Positions 1 through 9,004 are shown, counted from the first letter of the stretch. The stretch is 64,000 nt of DNA from Spartobacteria bacterium (GCA_009930475.1 RZYC01000013.1:1-64000); one strand, 5' to 3'. Notes: generated by a model from the sequence alone, not told the origin. Translations and numbers: made by a program.

Positions 1-61
1 CTGAATATTCCGCAACTCCCACGTATGGATGCCCTCGCGACAGCCCACAATTTTTGCTCAA

Positions 62-1033
62 TCAGATTGCTTTGGAAAAACGGGGAAAGTTTAGTTTAAT
101 GGATTCAGTTTGCTCTGCAATTCTGGCTGCCATTTGCTTCGCAAGACGTTTTTGAAGCCGATATTGCCAAATCCATGCCACCACTAAACCACCCGCTAAG
201 CCGCCGACGAGAATGGTGAGCATGCGCCGAGGGGTGAGAAAATGCGTCGGCTGTCCATACCATTTGGTGTAGACCTGCTGGTAGGCTGCTGAGTCTACAT
301 ACTCTTTTACAGCAACTTGTAATTCTTGTAACAGGTTTGTATTTGTACGCTGAACCGCAATAGCCCGCTTGATTTCTTTGAGCGGTGATCCAGCCACTTT
401 GATTCGATCATCCACGCGCATTTTACGTGCTTCATTCATAATGACCGGATGTGGATAGATCAGTGCATCGACTTGCCCTGCGAGCAGTTTAAACAGGCCT
501 TCCCGCCAGTCCGTAACGACGACAAGGTCTATATCGTTCCTGTCTTTCATCAAAGCATAGCCGACGTTGAAACGATCCACCGCAACAGCATGTCCGGCTA
601 AGTTCTCTGCATTATGAATATTGAACTGATTGGCACGTATGAAAATGGAGACAGGGAACGTTTCTACCGTATCGGTAAACGTGGCATATTCTTTGCGTTG
701 TTCGGTGATTCCCATATTCGGAATGAGGTCTACGTCGCCCTCTCTCAGAGCCTGCTGTGTGCCGGCCCAGTTATCTTTGACCACATAGACCATTTTGTAT
801 CCTGCCAGAGCGGCAATCGCGTCCATGGTATCGATGGCAAATCCCTTAGGCAGCCCGTCATTGCCGAGCATGTATTCTGGTGGGAAATGTGCCGGTACAG
901 CCGCTTTTAATTCCGTCAGCGCAGCGGCGGTAACGCTCATTCCAGAGAGTGAAAAAATAGCCAGAACAAGCGGTATGCACTTCGGATAAATGGACTGCAT
1001 ACATTTATGTACACGCTTTTTTTCGAATATCAC
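62..1033 (-). CDS. Family 3 solute-binding domain protein with C-terminal membrane anchor, probably truncated sensor
   Basis: A signal-peptide-like N-terminus (basic EKKR, then a hydrophobic stretch ending near VTAAA) leads into a periplasmic amino-acid-type binding fold (SBP_bac_3): FPPEYM, GFAIDTMDAI, DLIPNMGITEQRKEYATFT. A single membrane segment near residues 270-290 (LTILVGGLAGGLVVAWIW) is followed by a short basic, coiled tail. This SBP-TM layout normally continues into PAS, histidine kinase or GGDEF domains, but the frame stops about 30 residues after the membrane segment. It is therefore either a short sensor stub or a truncated gene. I chose the GTG at 1031-1033 because GGAGG precedes it; the frame stays open upstream to 1114, and an ATG at 998-1000 lacks a ribosome site. 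The family assignment is good; the ligand is unknown. Confidence 0.75.
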   Translation of the reverse strand: MIFEKKRVHKCMQSIYPKCIPLVLAIFSLSGMSVTAAALTELKAAVPAHFPPEYMLGNDGLPKGFAIDTMDAIAALAGYKMVYVVKDNWAGTQQALREGDVDLIPNMGITEQRKEYATFTDTVETFPVSIFIRANQFNIHNAENLAGHAVAVDRFNVGYALMKDRNDIDLVVVTDWREGLFKLLAGQVDALIYPHPVIMNEARKMRVDDRIKVAGSPLKEIKRAIAVQRTNTNLLQELQVAVKEYVDSAAYQQVYTKWYGQPTHFLTPRRMLTILVGGLAGGLVVAWIWQYRLQKRLAKQMAARIAEQTESIKLNFPRFSKAI

Positions 1034-1172
1034 TCCGCCTCCGGATGTTATCATTTTTCTAATACCAGTCGTCTTGTTGCGGTGCAGGATAAAAGATTTC
1101 CGCATCACCCGCAATATTCAATTCATACATGCCGCGCATCGACGTGTTTAAATAGGGGCGGTGTGGAAAGAA

Positions 1173-1266
1173 TTCCACTGTTTGGAAGTTTTTAATATAT
1201 TGATTTGGAAAAAGTTCCAATGATTGGAACTCTTTCCGTAAAAAGTTCCAATCATTGGAACTTTTT
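1173..1266. repeat. Palindromic repeat locus 1 (three copies of TTCCAATNATTGGAA type)
   Basis: Three palindromes lie at 1173-1187 (diverged, TTCCACTGTTTGGAA), 1215-1229 and 1246-1260. Their centres are 42 and 31 bp apart. The last copy extends to a perfect 27-bp inverted repeat (1240-1266) with an A-run on one arm and a T-run on the other, so it could also serve as a bidirectional transcription terminator. It touches the stop codon of the minus-strand glycosyltransferase at 1265. The same architecture recurs at 31354-31441 and, in part, at 53892-53937. Confidence 0.92.
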
Positions 1267-3028
1267 ATTTTTCGACTGGAACGGATTCGGACGGCAGGGA
1301 TGCGAAGCGGTATACAAACCAGTCGGTGGAACCGTCGTCGACACAAAGGAAAAAGGCGGTTTGGGGATTATTGTTCAACAGGGAGCGTCGTAGCGGGTGA
1401 TATCGATCGGCGAGAATGAAGGCTTTGGGATCGGGTAATTGGTTTGTGGTCAATTGATCGGCGGAGAGCGGACGAATGATGGTCTGGGCATAGATGGCTA
1501 GACCGTCGTCTGGTCGGATTCGTTGTCCGTCGCGCATTCCCGGCAGATAATAGACGGGGGTACGCTGAATCAGGTGCCGCAGATGATAGGCCTCCAGTTC
1601 TTGTTCATATTTCTGATGTGGAGCAAGTGAATAGCCATAAAACATGAAGGCTGTGGCTGTGGCGAACCAGAGGCCAATGAGAATGGTTGTTTTTTTCCAG
1701 TGGTAACGACGTAGTGTCAGCCATCCGGCGGTGGACAGGAACAGAAGCACAAAGAACATGACAATGATGGCTGCGGTCGGCGTTCCCGCCACCTGGATTT
1801 CGTCCAGTATCCCAGCGGTTACCAGTTCTTGCTGGAAAAGAAGGAAGAGGGGCAGGGCGAAGGACGCGAAGATGAACATGGGAATGAGGGTGTAAAAGGG
1901 CCAGGCATCGCCTTTTGACAGGGGCAGCTTGTTTTGTATCCATAGCTTCTGAGTGAAAAATACGGATAGCATCAGTGCGATAGATGGCAGGATTGGAACA
2001 AGATAGCGCTGATGGCGCATGGGCCAGACACACAGGAATGTGATTTCGATGAGAAACCATAACAGGGGTATTCGCAGGCGGCGCACGGCTCTGCCTGATG
2101 CACAGATGACGTTTCCGTTCCAGGCGAAGCGCAGACTTTGCCACGCCCATAATGTCCATGGCAGGATCAGCAGTACGATGCTGGCGTAATAGTAGACGGG
2201 GCGGAACTGATCGACATCGTCAGGTTTATATTCGTCAATGAGTGCTGCGCCGGTACCTGCGACATGATGCAGTGTGTAAATAAACCAGGGGGCGCAAAGC
2301 ATGGCCGCAGCGGCCAATGCCAGAATCAATCCGGCGATGCGATATACTTTTTTGCCGGGCAGCAGGCTGATTGCCAGTGAAACGGGGATCAGAACCCAGA
2401 CGGTGGCGACCGGCCCTTTTGTCATCACCGCGCCCGCCATAAATAGGGCGCAGAGCAACCACCGACGCAGGGGAAACCGGCACCATTCTCTGGTCGCCGC
2501 AGCAGAGATTCCGGCGGCGGCTCCCAGCGTGGCCCATCCCATCATCTGTGCGTCATACGTGGCGTAGTGGGATTGTTTTATCATGAGAAAAAAGGTTCCG
2601 CAGATCAGGGCTCCAAGCAGTCCGGTCTGTTCGTCATACAGTCGCCATCCAATCCAGATGATGCCGAGGAGACCACCGCAGAGCAGGATGATCGTGACCA
2701 TTCGTGCTCCGAGAGCCAGCTCTGTAATGGATGCATCTCCTGGTGTGAGGCCCATGATCTTCCATACGCCCAGCGTGAGCCAGACCAGCATGGGTGGTTT
2801 GTTCAGCCGGGGCTGTCCGTTGTTCCAAAGAGGAATCAGCAGCGCGTCGGTGTGTCCTTCACTGACGGCAATCCATGTTTCGGAACATGTTTGCATGCAT
2901 ATGCTTTCCATGGAACGCAGCGGCGACGGCCGGCCTACGTTCAGAACGTATGCCGGCAGCACAATGAGCAGAATTGCCAAAATGGTGAAAAAGAATTGGA
3001 GTCTGGAACAATTTTTAGCCATCATCAA
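1265..3028 (-). CDS. GT-C glycosyltransferase, ArnT/PMT_2-like
   Basis: A 587-residue polytopic inner-membrane protein of the ArnT/dolichyl-phosphate-mannose transferase (GT39/GT83) type. Such enzymes move a sugar from a polyprenyl-phosphate carrier to lipid or protein on the periplasmic side. Visible hallmarks are the first membrane helix, the first periplasmic loop ending in RLNKPPMLVWL (near residue 75), a TKGPVA motif (near 200) and about ten further hydrophobic helices. The usual DE pair of the first loop reads SE here (CSETWI), as QE does in the divergent paralogue at 3091, so the catalytic Asp may be absent or shifted. The stop codon lies inside the palindromic repeat, which probably terminates transcription. 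The acceptor is unknown. Confidence 0.8.
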   Translation of the reverse strand: MMMAKNCSRLQFFFTILAILLIVLPAYVLNVGRPSPLRSMESICMQTCSETWIAVSEGHTDALLIPLWNNGQPRLNKPPMLVWLTLGVWKIMGLTPGDASITELALGARMVTIILLCGGLLGIIWIGWRLYDEQTGLLGALICGTFFLMIKQSHYATYDAQMMGWATLGAAAGISAAATREWCRFPLRRWLLCALFMAGAVMTKGPVATVWVLIPVSLAISLLPGKKVYRIAGLILALAAAAMLCAPWFIYTLHHVAGTGAALIDEYKPDDVDQFRPVYYYASIVLLILPWTLWAWQSLRFAWNGNVICASGRAVRRLRIPLLWFLIEITFLCVWPMRHQRYLVPILPSIALMLSVFFTQKLWIQNKLPLSKGDAWPFYTLIPMFIFASFALPLFLLFQQELVTAGILDEIQVAGTPTAAIIVMFFVLLFLSTAGWLTLRRYHWKKTTILIGLWFATATAFMFYGYSLAPHQKYEQELEAYHLRHLIQRTPVYYLPGMRDGQRIRPDDGLAIYAQTIIRPLSADQLTTNQLPDPKAFILADRYHPLRRSLLNNNPQTAFFLCVDDGSTDWFVYRFASLPSESVPVEK

Positions 3029-3090
3029 ACCTATATTATAACTCTTCTCCTGAAAATATAAGGACGTGACGTTCTCATGGTTCGTTCAAT

Positions 3091-4875
3091 ATGAAAAGCG
3101 AAATAAAATATCAATCAGTTGGTCGCTGGTTTCAGATTATTCTGGTGCTGTTGCTCTGTGCGATGCCGCAATTTGTCCGGTATCAACGGTCCGGGCCGGC
3201 ACGGATTATGGAAAATCTGAGCATCATGTCCAGTCAGGAGACCTGGATTCGCATGCATGAGGGCGAAGCGAATGCGTGGATGATTCCTTCGTGGAATGGT
3301 CGTCCCAGGGTGAATAAACCGCCCATGCTTGTTTGGCTGAATTTGCTGGTCTGGGTCGATCTATCGCCTTCGACCAGTTCGGCGGATCAGCTGATTGCCC
3401 GGTCACGGCTGCTGGCGGGATGCATGGCGCTGATTGGACTGCTGGGGGTTTACGGCTGCGGCCGATGCATGAGCACGCATCGAACGGCACTGCTTGCGAT
3501 GTTTGTTACGGGCAGCAGTTTTATGCTGACCAAACAGGCGCGGTTTGCATCCTATGATATTCATCTCCTGGCCTGGGTTATGCTTGCTATGTTCTGGGGG
3601 TTGCGGGCCATTCTTTCGCATCGGGCACGGTGGTTTGACTGGGTGTTATGCGGAATCTTCTGGGGCGGAGCGATGTTGACCAAGGGGGCGGTGGCGTATG
3701 TTCTTGTCGGTATTCCCCTGTTGGCGATCCTTGTTTTTATCGACCGCAAAGCCCTTCGCCGCTATGCCGGATGGGGTGGAGCGGCATGTCTTGCAACGAT
3801 GCTTTTGGGGATATGGTACGCGTACGTGTTTATACATGATCATACGGTGTGGACGTGGGTATTGAGGGAATACGAATATGCCGTAACGGGGCCGGACAAA
3901 CCTTTCTGGTACTATGCGGGGATCATCGGGCTGGTGTTTCCCTGGTCTTTCGCTTTTGTCGCTGCATGGATCATGCCGTGGGTTAAAGCCAATCGGCCGG
4001 CGCATCGTGTTCAGTGGCTCCCCTGGGTCTGGTTTGCCACGTTGTTTGTCTGCCTGTCGCTGTCGTCATCAAAAACGCAGCGTTATATCCTGCCTGTGCT
4101 GCCGGTGGCCGGTTTGCTTGTGGCGTTGTTTATCGATGAGTCTGAACGGAAAAAAGGGGAGTTGTCCGGCGTACAATTCCTTGAAGGGCTGGCGGTGGTT
4201 CATTGGATTGTACTGGGAGGTGTATGTTTCATTCTGCCGGTGTTGCTTTTGCTGCAGAATCATCAGGATGTGGTTCGGCATCTGCATCAATATGGCGTTC
4301 CCGAATTACCGGATATGCATTATGGCGCGGCGTTGAGTTTGCTTCTGCTGTGCGTTCCGGCTTTGTGGGCCGGGGTGGCGTGGATCAGAAAAGGAAAGAT
4401 CGCTGCATCGGCATATGCTGCAGGATGGATCATGCTGATTGCGTCGACGTATGGGTATTACGGCTATGCTGTTTCAGAAGATAACGGCTTTTATCCCTAT
4501 CGTGCCGACGCGGAGAAAGTGGCGACCGTGACGGCTTCCGCTCCCTTTTATTATTTGTCGTTCGTACCCGATTCCGAGCGCATCGACCCCTTTGTGTTAG
4601 CACCGGTTGAGCGGGATCCCGACAAGGAATTTCTCATTTATTTCCGGGGAATTATTCCCTCCGCCACGGTGGCTGATACCTGCGAAATGATGAATGCGCA
4701 GCAGGTCTTTTACATGTGCGCGAGAGATGAGCATGGACGGGGATCCCATCTGGATAACCTGGGATTGACGTTCCTCATGCGATTCGAGGACGGGGGAGGC
4801 CCGTCATGGAAGCTTTATCGTTATGAACCCGCCATTGGAAGAGGAGATGGACGTCGTGAAAGTGACGCAGAATAA
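3091..4875 (+). CDS. GT-C glycosyltransferase, ArnT/PMT_2-like (paralogue 2)
   Basis: A 594-residue polytopic membrane protein, divergently transcribed from and clearly paralogous to the protein at 1265-3028. Both share the opening pattern ETWI...EG...PSWNGRPRVNKPPMLVWLNL and an MLTKGAVAYVL segment. It has about twelve hydrophobic helices and a soluble C-terminal part of about 100 residues. The first-loop acidic pair reads QE rather than DE. The ATG at 3091 follows an AAGGACG element at a longer than ideal distance. It overlaps the next glycosyltransferase gene by 29 bases, which suggests coupled translation. Family-level function (polyprenyl-phosphosugar-dependent transfer in the envelope) is well supported; donor and acceptor are not. 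Confidence 0.8.
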   Translation: MKSEIKYQSVGRWFQIILVLLLCAMPQFVRYQRSGPARIMENLSIMSSQETWIRMHEGEANAWMIPSWNGRPRVNKPPMLVWLNLLVWVDLSPSTSSADQLIARSRLLAGCMALIGLLGVYGCGRCMSTHRTALLAMFVTGSSFMLTKQARFASYDIHLLAWVMLAMFWGLRAILSHRARWFDWVLCGIFWGGAMLTKGAVAYVLVGIPLLAILVFIDRKALRRYAGWGGAACLATMLLGIWYAYVFIHDHTVWTWVLREYEYAVTGPDKPFWYYAGIIGLVFPWSFAFVAAWIMPWVKANRPAHRVQWLPWVWFATLFVCLSLSSSKTQRYILPVLPVAGLLVALFIDESERKKGELSGVQFLEGLAVVHWIVLGGVCFILPVLLLLQNHQDVVRHLHQYGVPELPDMHYGAALSLLLLCVPALWAGVAWIRKGKIAASAYAAGWIMLIASTYGYYGYAVSEDNGFYPYRADAEKVATVTASAPFYYLSFVPDSERIDPFVLAPVERDPDKEFLIYFRGIIPSATVADTCEMMNAQQVFYMCARDEHGRGSHLDNLGLTFLMRFEDGGGPSWKLYRYEPAIGRGDGRRESDAE

Positions 4876-6304
4876 GGCGTTTGTTTTTTTTGTTTTTGTG
4901 ACCATGGTTCTGCTTTTCCTGATTCGGAACCTGCCGTGGCAGCTTGATGATTATGATCAGGCGAAACAGGCTTATGCGGCACTGGACGTGGTGGAGCGGG
5001 GGCATTTAGTGTGGCAGCATTTGCCTTTTGGCGGGTTTGCGACCAAACCGCCGCTATTAGCATGGCTGCAGGCCGGCATCTATTCTGTTATACAAAACTG
5101 GGATTGGGCCTGGCGGCTTCCTGGTTTAGCTGCGTCGCTGACGCTCGCTGTTCTCATTTATAAGCTGCTGCGACCTCAGGGCACATGGCCGGCCGTGGCG
5201 GCATTGGCTGCGTTCGGTTTCAATATGCTGACGATTCGCATTGCCTGCCTGGTTCGTACAGATATGTTGCTGGCTCTTCTGGTGTTTATCCCGGGGATGC
5301 TGATTTTTCGCCATGTTCAACATCAGGAACCGTGGACGCTACGTCAGAAATGCACAATGACCATCGTGCTATGCCTTGGACTGCTCACAAAAGGCCATGT
5401 TGTTTATGCCTTTTTGTTTCCATCGGTCGTCATATACTGGGGGTTGTGCTGGCTGCGCAACTGGTTTAATCGGGCATGGTTTGGCTGGTTGGCGTGGATT
5501 GTTCCTATGACTGTTTTCGTTGTGCTTGTTATCGGCGCATGCTGGTTTAATCCGGCGTTTTATCAGGAAATTATTGTCGATGAAGTGATGCTGTTGTTTC
5601 AGCATGGTGAGGCATCTGATCCGCAGCATCCTCTTTATTATGTGGTGCATTTGCTGCACAAATGGATGCCGTGGAGTTTGTTGCTCCTTATGTCGTGTGT
5701 TGTGGGGCGCGTTGTCCTGCGCAAGGCCTGGAAAATAAATCCCACATGGTGCTGGCTGGTCTGCTGGAATCTGGGTGCCATGATCATGATGTCTGTGATC
5801 CCCAATAAGCGGGTGGATCGAATCTATCCCGTTATCCCGTCTTTGTCTGTGCTCCTCGGATATACCATTGGTATTCTGCAGCAGCACAGAGTGTTTTTGT
5901 TTCATAAAAATTGGTCACAATTGATACCCGGATGGACGTTGGGGGCGATCCTGCTCTGGTCGGGGTACACCTGTGCCGAAGTCATTCACAGCTATCGCCT
6001 TCCGACCAATGCACTGGCCGCTTTCTGCGCTCGTATCAGACATGCGTATCCGGCATTTAATCAAACGATGATTATAACCGATTATAATGAAGGATTTCAG
6101 TGCTATCTCCAACAGAATGAACGTATTAATCCTGCTGATGCGGCAACTGCCATAGCCCGTGAAAAACCCGGGCTGATGATTGTTCAGTCCGACGCGGTGG
6201 CCGACGATATCGCCGAACGCATCATGCCGTATTCTGTCGTGGATCAAGTCACATCACCTTTCGAACGCAAAATCTACAGGCTGTATGCCGCACCGGTACA
6301 ATAA
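4847..6304 (+). CDS. GT-C glycosyltransferase, ArnT-like (paralogue 3)
   Basis: A 485-residue polytopic membrane protein, more typical of ArnT than its two neighbours. The first loop has DDYDQAKQAYAALDVVERGH followed by KPPLLAWLQAG, so the acidic residues expected for catalysis are present. A LLTKGHVVYAFL motif follows and about eleven hydrophobic helices can be seen. I chose the ATG at 4847 because GGAAGAGGAG directly precedes it. A GTG nine bases on (4856) is also possible, and the frame opens upstream at 4823. It overlaps the end of the 3091 gene, so the two probably share a message. The three genes may build one envelope modification; that is inference. Confidence 0.8.
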   Translation: MDVVKVTQNKAFVFFVFVTMVLLFLIRNLPWQLDDYDQAKQAYAALDVVERGHLVWQHLPFGGFATKPPLLAWLQAGIYSVIQNWDWAWRLPGLAASLTLAVLIYKLLRPQGTWPAVAALAAFGFNMLTIRIACLVRTDMLLALLVFIPGMLIFRHVQHQEPWTLRQKCTMTIVLCLGLLTKGHVVYAFLFPSVVIYWGLCWLRNWFNRAWFGWLAWIVPMTVFVVLVIGACWFNPAFYQEIIVDEVMLLFQHGEASDPQHPLYYVVHLLHKWMPWSLLLLMSCVVGRVVLRKAWKINPTWCWLVCWNLGAMIMMSVIPNKRVDRIYPVIPSLSVLLGYTIGILQQHRVFLFHKNWSQLIPGWTLGAILLWSGYTCAEVIHSYRLPTNALAAFCARIRHAYPAFNQTMIITDYNEGFQCYLQQNERINPADAATAIAREKPGLMIVQSDAVADDIAERIMPYSVVDQVTSPFERKIYRLYAAPVQ

Positions 6305-6331
6305 ATATTCTGGTATGATTTTCACATGTTT

Positions 6332-6352
6332 CTAACATTGCGCTAACGTTAG
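6332..6352. promoter_or_regulatory. Direct repeats with 11-bp period upstream of phoB (candidate OmpR/PhoB-type operator)
   Basis: CTAAC occurs at 6332-6336 and again at 6343-6347, exactly one helical turn (11 bp) apart, each followed by a TT-containing tail. The second copy is also part of the palindrome CTAACGTTAG (6343-6352). OmpR/PhoB regulators classically bind head-to-tail 11-bp repeats, so autoregulation of phoB is plausible. Two half-sites are a short signal. Confidence 0.35.
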
Positions 6353-6421
6353 GAGTTGATACCTGTTTCATTGCATGTTCTTGTGCAGTTTTTTTTATGC
6401 GTGGTAAGCAAAGGCGTTCTA

Positions 6422-7111
6422 ATGAGTAAAAAGAAGCAGATACTAATTGTTGAAGATGACGAGAATATCCATGAATTAATCAGATATAATTTGAGCAATT
6501 CCGGATACAAATTGCTAAGTGCTATTGATGGTGAAGCGGCATTGAAACATGTCCGAAATGAAAAAATCGACCTGGTGCTGCTGGATATCATGCTGCCAGG
6601 TATGGATGGAATAGAGCTGTGCCGTGTGATGAAAGGCGATGTCAAACTCGCCGCCATACCCATCATATTTGTCAGTGCTCGAGGCGAAGAATCCGATGTG
6701 GTGGTTGGGTTGGAGCTGGGCGCCGATGATTACATCACAAAGCCTTTCAGCATAAAGGTTCTTCAGGCCAGAATTCGTGCTGTATTGCGTCGCCATGAAC
6801 AGAAAAAGAGCGATCCTCTTGCGGCTACGGCGCATAAAGATTTAATGATCGATCCGTTGCGTCATCGGGTTACTTTCAAAGATAAACTCATTGATTTAAC
6901 TGCCACCGAATTCAGTATGCTCCATTTCCTGGCGCAGCACCCCGGCTGGGTGTTTACCCGTCAGCAGATTGTGGATTCTGTGAAAGGAACCGATTACGCG
7001 GTAACGGAACGTTCCGTGGACGTTCAGATCGTGGGCATCCGCAAAAAACTGGGTACAGCAGCGGAGTTGATCGAAACCGTTCGCGGTATCGGCTACAGGT
7101 TTCAGGAATAG
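6422..7111 (+). CDS. phoB: Response regulator, PhoB/OmpR family
   Basis: A 229-residue two-component response regulator. Residues 1-120 form a receiver: acidic pair EDD (11-13), phosphorylation site Asp55 in LVLLDIMLPG, the switch Ser in FVSARG and Lys in DDYITKPFS. Residues 130-229 form the winged-helix DNA-binding domain (TATEFSMLHFLAQHPGWVFTR, then TERSVDVQIVGIRKKLG and ETVRGIGYRF). I start at the ATG at 6422 (AAAGG upstream); the frame is open back to 6356. It is followed 11 bases later by a PhoR-like kinase, so it is probably the phosphate-limitation regulator PhoB. No pst or pho transport gene is nearby, so the exact signal is inferred from the pair only. Confidence 0.88.
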   Translation: MSKKKQILIVEDDENIHELIRYNLSNSGYKLLSAIDGEAALKHVRNEKIDLVLLDIMLPGMDGIELCRVMKGDVKLAAIPIIFVSARGEESDVVVGLELGADDYITKPFSIKVLQARIRAVLRRHEQKKSDPLAATAHKDLMIDPLRHRVTFKDKLIDLTATEFSMLHFLAQHPGWVFTRQQIVDSVKGTDYAVTERSVDVQIVGIRKKLGTAAELIETVRGIGYRFQE

Positions 7112-7122
7112 GCGGAAGGCAC

Positions 7123-8919
7123 ATGGATCACAAAAAAACGTTGTTTTGGCAAATTGTAACACCTTATTTGCTTATTATTGTTCTTTCCATCAGTGCGCTG
7201 GTCCTGCTTTCCAGTCAATCAATCCGGAATTTTAACATAACCCGAGTTGAAAAAAATCTGCTCAACAGCAGTCAGCTGATTCAGCCACTGGTGGAACATC
7301 TGCTTGCGGCTCAGTCCATTGAGTCGTTGCAGTCTTATTGTCGAGCCGCTTCATCCAGTGATATGCGTATTACCGTTATTATGGCCGATGGACGGGTTGT
7401 CGCAGATACCGACAGCAATCCGTCGCTGATGGAAAACCATGCCATGCGCCCTGAAATTGTCGCGGCGCGGTCGGGTCTTACCGGTGTGGAGCAGCGCTTC
7501 AGTGACACATTGAAAGTGTCGATGCTTTATGTAGCGAGGCCCATTTTGTTAAACGAGGATTCTGCGGGTGCTGTTTTGCGGGTATGTAAGCCGTTGACCA
7601 TGATTGATGCCAGTATTCATGCTTTCCAGAAGCAGATTATTTGGGGCGGTATGGTCACTTTTGTCCTGGCGGCATTGACCGGATTGCTGGTTGCCCGTCG
7701 AATCAGTGAGCCGCTCCGCAAAATGTGTGAAGTAGCGAACAGCTGTGCGCAGGGGGACTTTTCCCTGCGAACACCCCCCATTGGTCACGGATCACAGGAG
7801 GTGTCGGATCTGGCCAATGCGATCAACTGCATGGCCTCCAAACTGGAAGACCGCATTTCTGTGATCAAGGAAAATCATGAAAACCTGCAATCCATTCTGG
7901 CAAGCATGAAGGAAGGCGTCATGGCCTTCGATAAACAGGGTGAGCTTCTGATGCTCAATGATGCCGCGAGGAACTTGCTGAATCTGAAAGCCGCAGTGAA
8001 AGTCGGTGTTTCGCATGATGTATGCACCAATGATGAAGCACTTTCATCAGTGCTGCGTGAGGCCATTTATTCGGATGAACCGCTGGCCAGAAGTGTGGAT
8101 TTGTTTGATGGAGCAGTGAAGCGGTTTATTCGCATTCACACCGCGAAACTGAAAGCAAAAAACGGAACGCTGGTTGTGCTTCACGATATGACGCAGATCA
8201 ATCAGGTGGAAGCCATGCGACGGGATTTTGTAGCCAATGTCTCCCATGAATTAAAAACGCCCATCACATCAATCAAAGGATTTGTAGAAACGCTGATTGA
8301 TAATCCCCCTGCAAAAAACAAAGACCAGAACCATTTCCTGCGAATTATCAGCAGACAGGCTGACCGACTGCAAGCCATTGTAGATGATTTGCTTACGCTT
8401 GCCCGAATCGAAGCCGATGCCGATTATGCCAAGCCGCCGCTTCAGTCATGTACCTTCGATGATCTGCTGAATGCAGCCAAGACAACCTGTATGGCAAAGG
8501 CGAAAAAGAAAAATGTGGTCATCACGCTGGAGTCACCCCCGCGCTTGAAAAGCTGTTTTAACATTCTGATGATGGAACAGGCACTGGTGAATCTCTTAGA
8601 CAATTCCATTAAATACAGTCCGGAAGGAACCGAGGTTACCTGTGGCGTTCAAGAATCCTCGGAGCACTACATGATTTATGTTCGGGATCGTGGGTGCGGG
8701 ATTGCTCCGGAACACATGAACCGCATTTTTGAACGATTTTACCGCGTCGATAAAGCCCGCAGTCGCTCATTGGGCGGCACCGGACTAGGACTATCCATCG
8801 TAAAACACATTGTCCTGGCCCACACAGGAACGATCACCGTCGACAGCAGACTGGGCGAGGGAACAACTTTCCGTATTCTGCTTCCGAAGGTCATCGACGA
8901 ATCGCTGCTCTCCGGATGA
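7123..8919 (+). CDS. phoR: Sensor histidine kinase, PhoR-like
   Basis: A 598-residue membrane sensor kinase partnered with the upstream response regulator. A transmembrane helix near residues 6-28 and a second near 165-190 bound a periplasmic domain of about 135 residues. Then come HAMP (RRISEPLRKM), a PAS domain (about 250-345), HisKA with His375 in VSHELKTPITS, and HATPase with LVNLLDNSIKYSPEG, DRGCGI and GGTGLGLSIV. The periplasmic domain is larger than in enterobacterial PhoR and resembles the sensor layout of other phyla. A Rho-independent terminator follows at 8967-9004, closing the operon. The kinase call is certain; identity with PhoR rests on the pairing and the PAS-HisKA order. Confidence 0.87.
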   Translation: MDHKKTLFWQIVTPYLLIIVLSISALVLLSSQSIRNFNITRVEKNLLNSSQLIQPLVEHLLAAQSIESLQSYCRAASSSDMRITVIMADGRVVADTDSNPSLMENHAMRPEIVAARSGLTGVEQRFSDTLKVSMLYVARPILLNEDSAGAVLRVCKPLTMIDASIHAFQKQIIWGGMVTFVLAALTGLLVARRISEPLRKMCEVANSCAQGDFSLRTPPIGHGSQEVSDLANAINCMASKLEDRISVIKENHENLQSILASMKEGVMAFDKQGELLMLNDAARNLLNLKAAVKVGVSHDVCTNDEALSSVLREAIYSDEPLARSVDLFDGAVKRFIRIHTAKLKAKNGTLVVLHDMTQINQVEAMRRDFVANVSHELKTPITSIKGFVETLIDNPPAKNKDQNHFLRIISRQADRLQAIVDDLLTLARIEADADYAKPPLQSCTFDDLLNAAKTTCMAKAKKKNVVITLESPPRLKSCFNILMMEQALVNLLDNSIKYSPEGTEVTCGVQESSEHYMIYVRDRGCGIAPEHMNRIFERFYRVDKARSRSLGGTGLGLSIVKHIVLAHTGTITVDSRLGEGTTFRILLPKVIDESLLSG

Positions 8920-8966
8920 CTCCGCCACCACACCATGATGAATGAGACGAAGAACGTCCTATAAAC

Positions 8967-9004
8967 AACGCATCCCCCCGCTGAGGCGAGGGATGCGTTT
9001 TTTT
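8967..9004 (+). terminator. Rho-independent terminator of phoBR
   Basis: A perfect 10-bp stem, AACGCATCCC pairing with GGGATGCGTT (8967-8976 and 8990-8999), has a GC-rich loop and is followed by a run of Ts through 9004. It lies 47 bases after the phoR stop. Confidence 0.92.

Noticed and set aside
1173-1266. CRISPR-like regular spacing of repeats
   Set aside because: Only two or three units per locus, the repeat is a short palindrome, spacers are 16-27 nt and partly similar to each other, and no cas genes are present.
1059-1346. Open frame of 95 codons on the minus strand over the repeats
   Set aside because: It reads straight through the three palindromes and gives repetitive peptides (SSNDWNF, FQSLELF); similar false proteins arise at the other repeat loci.
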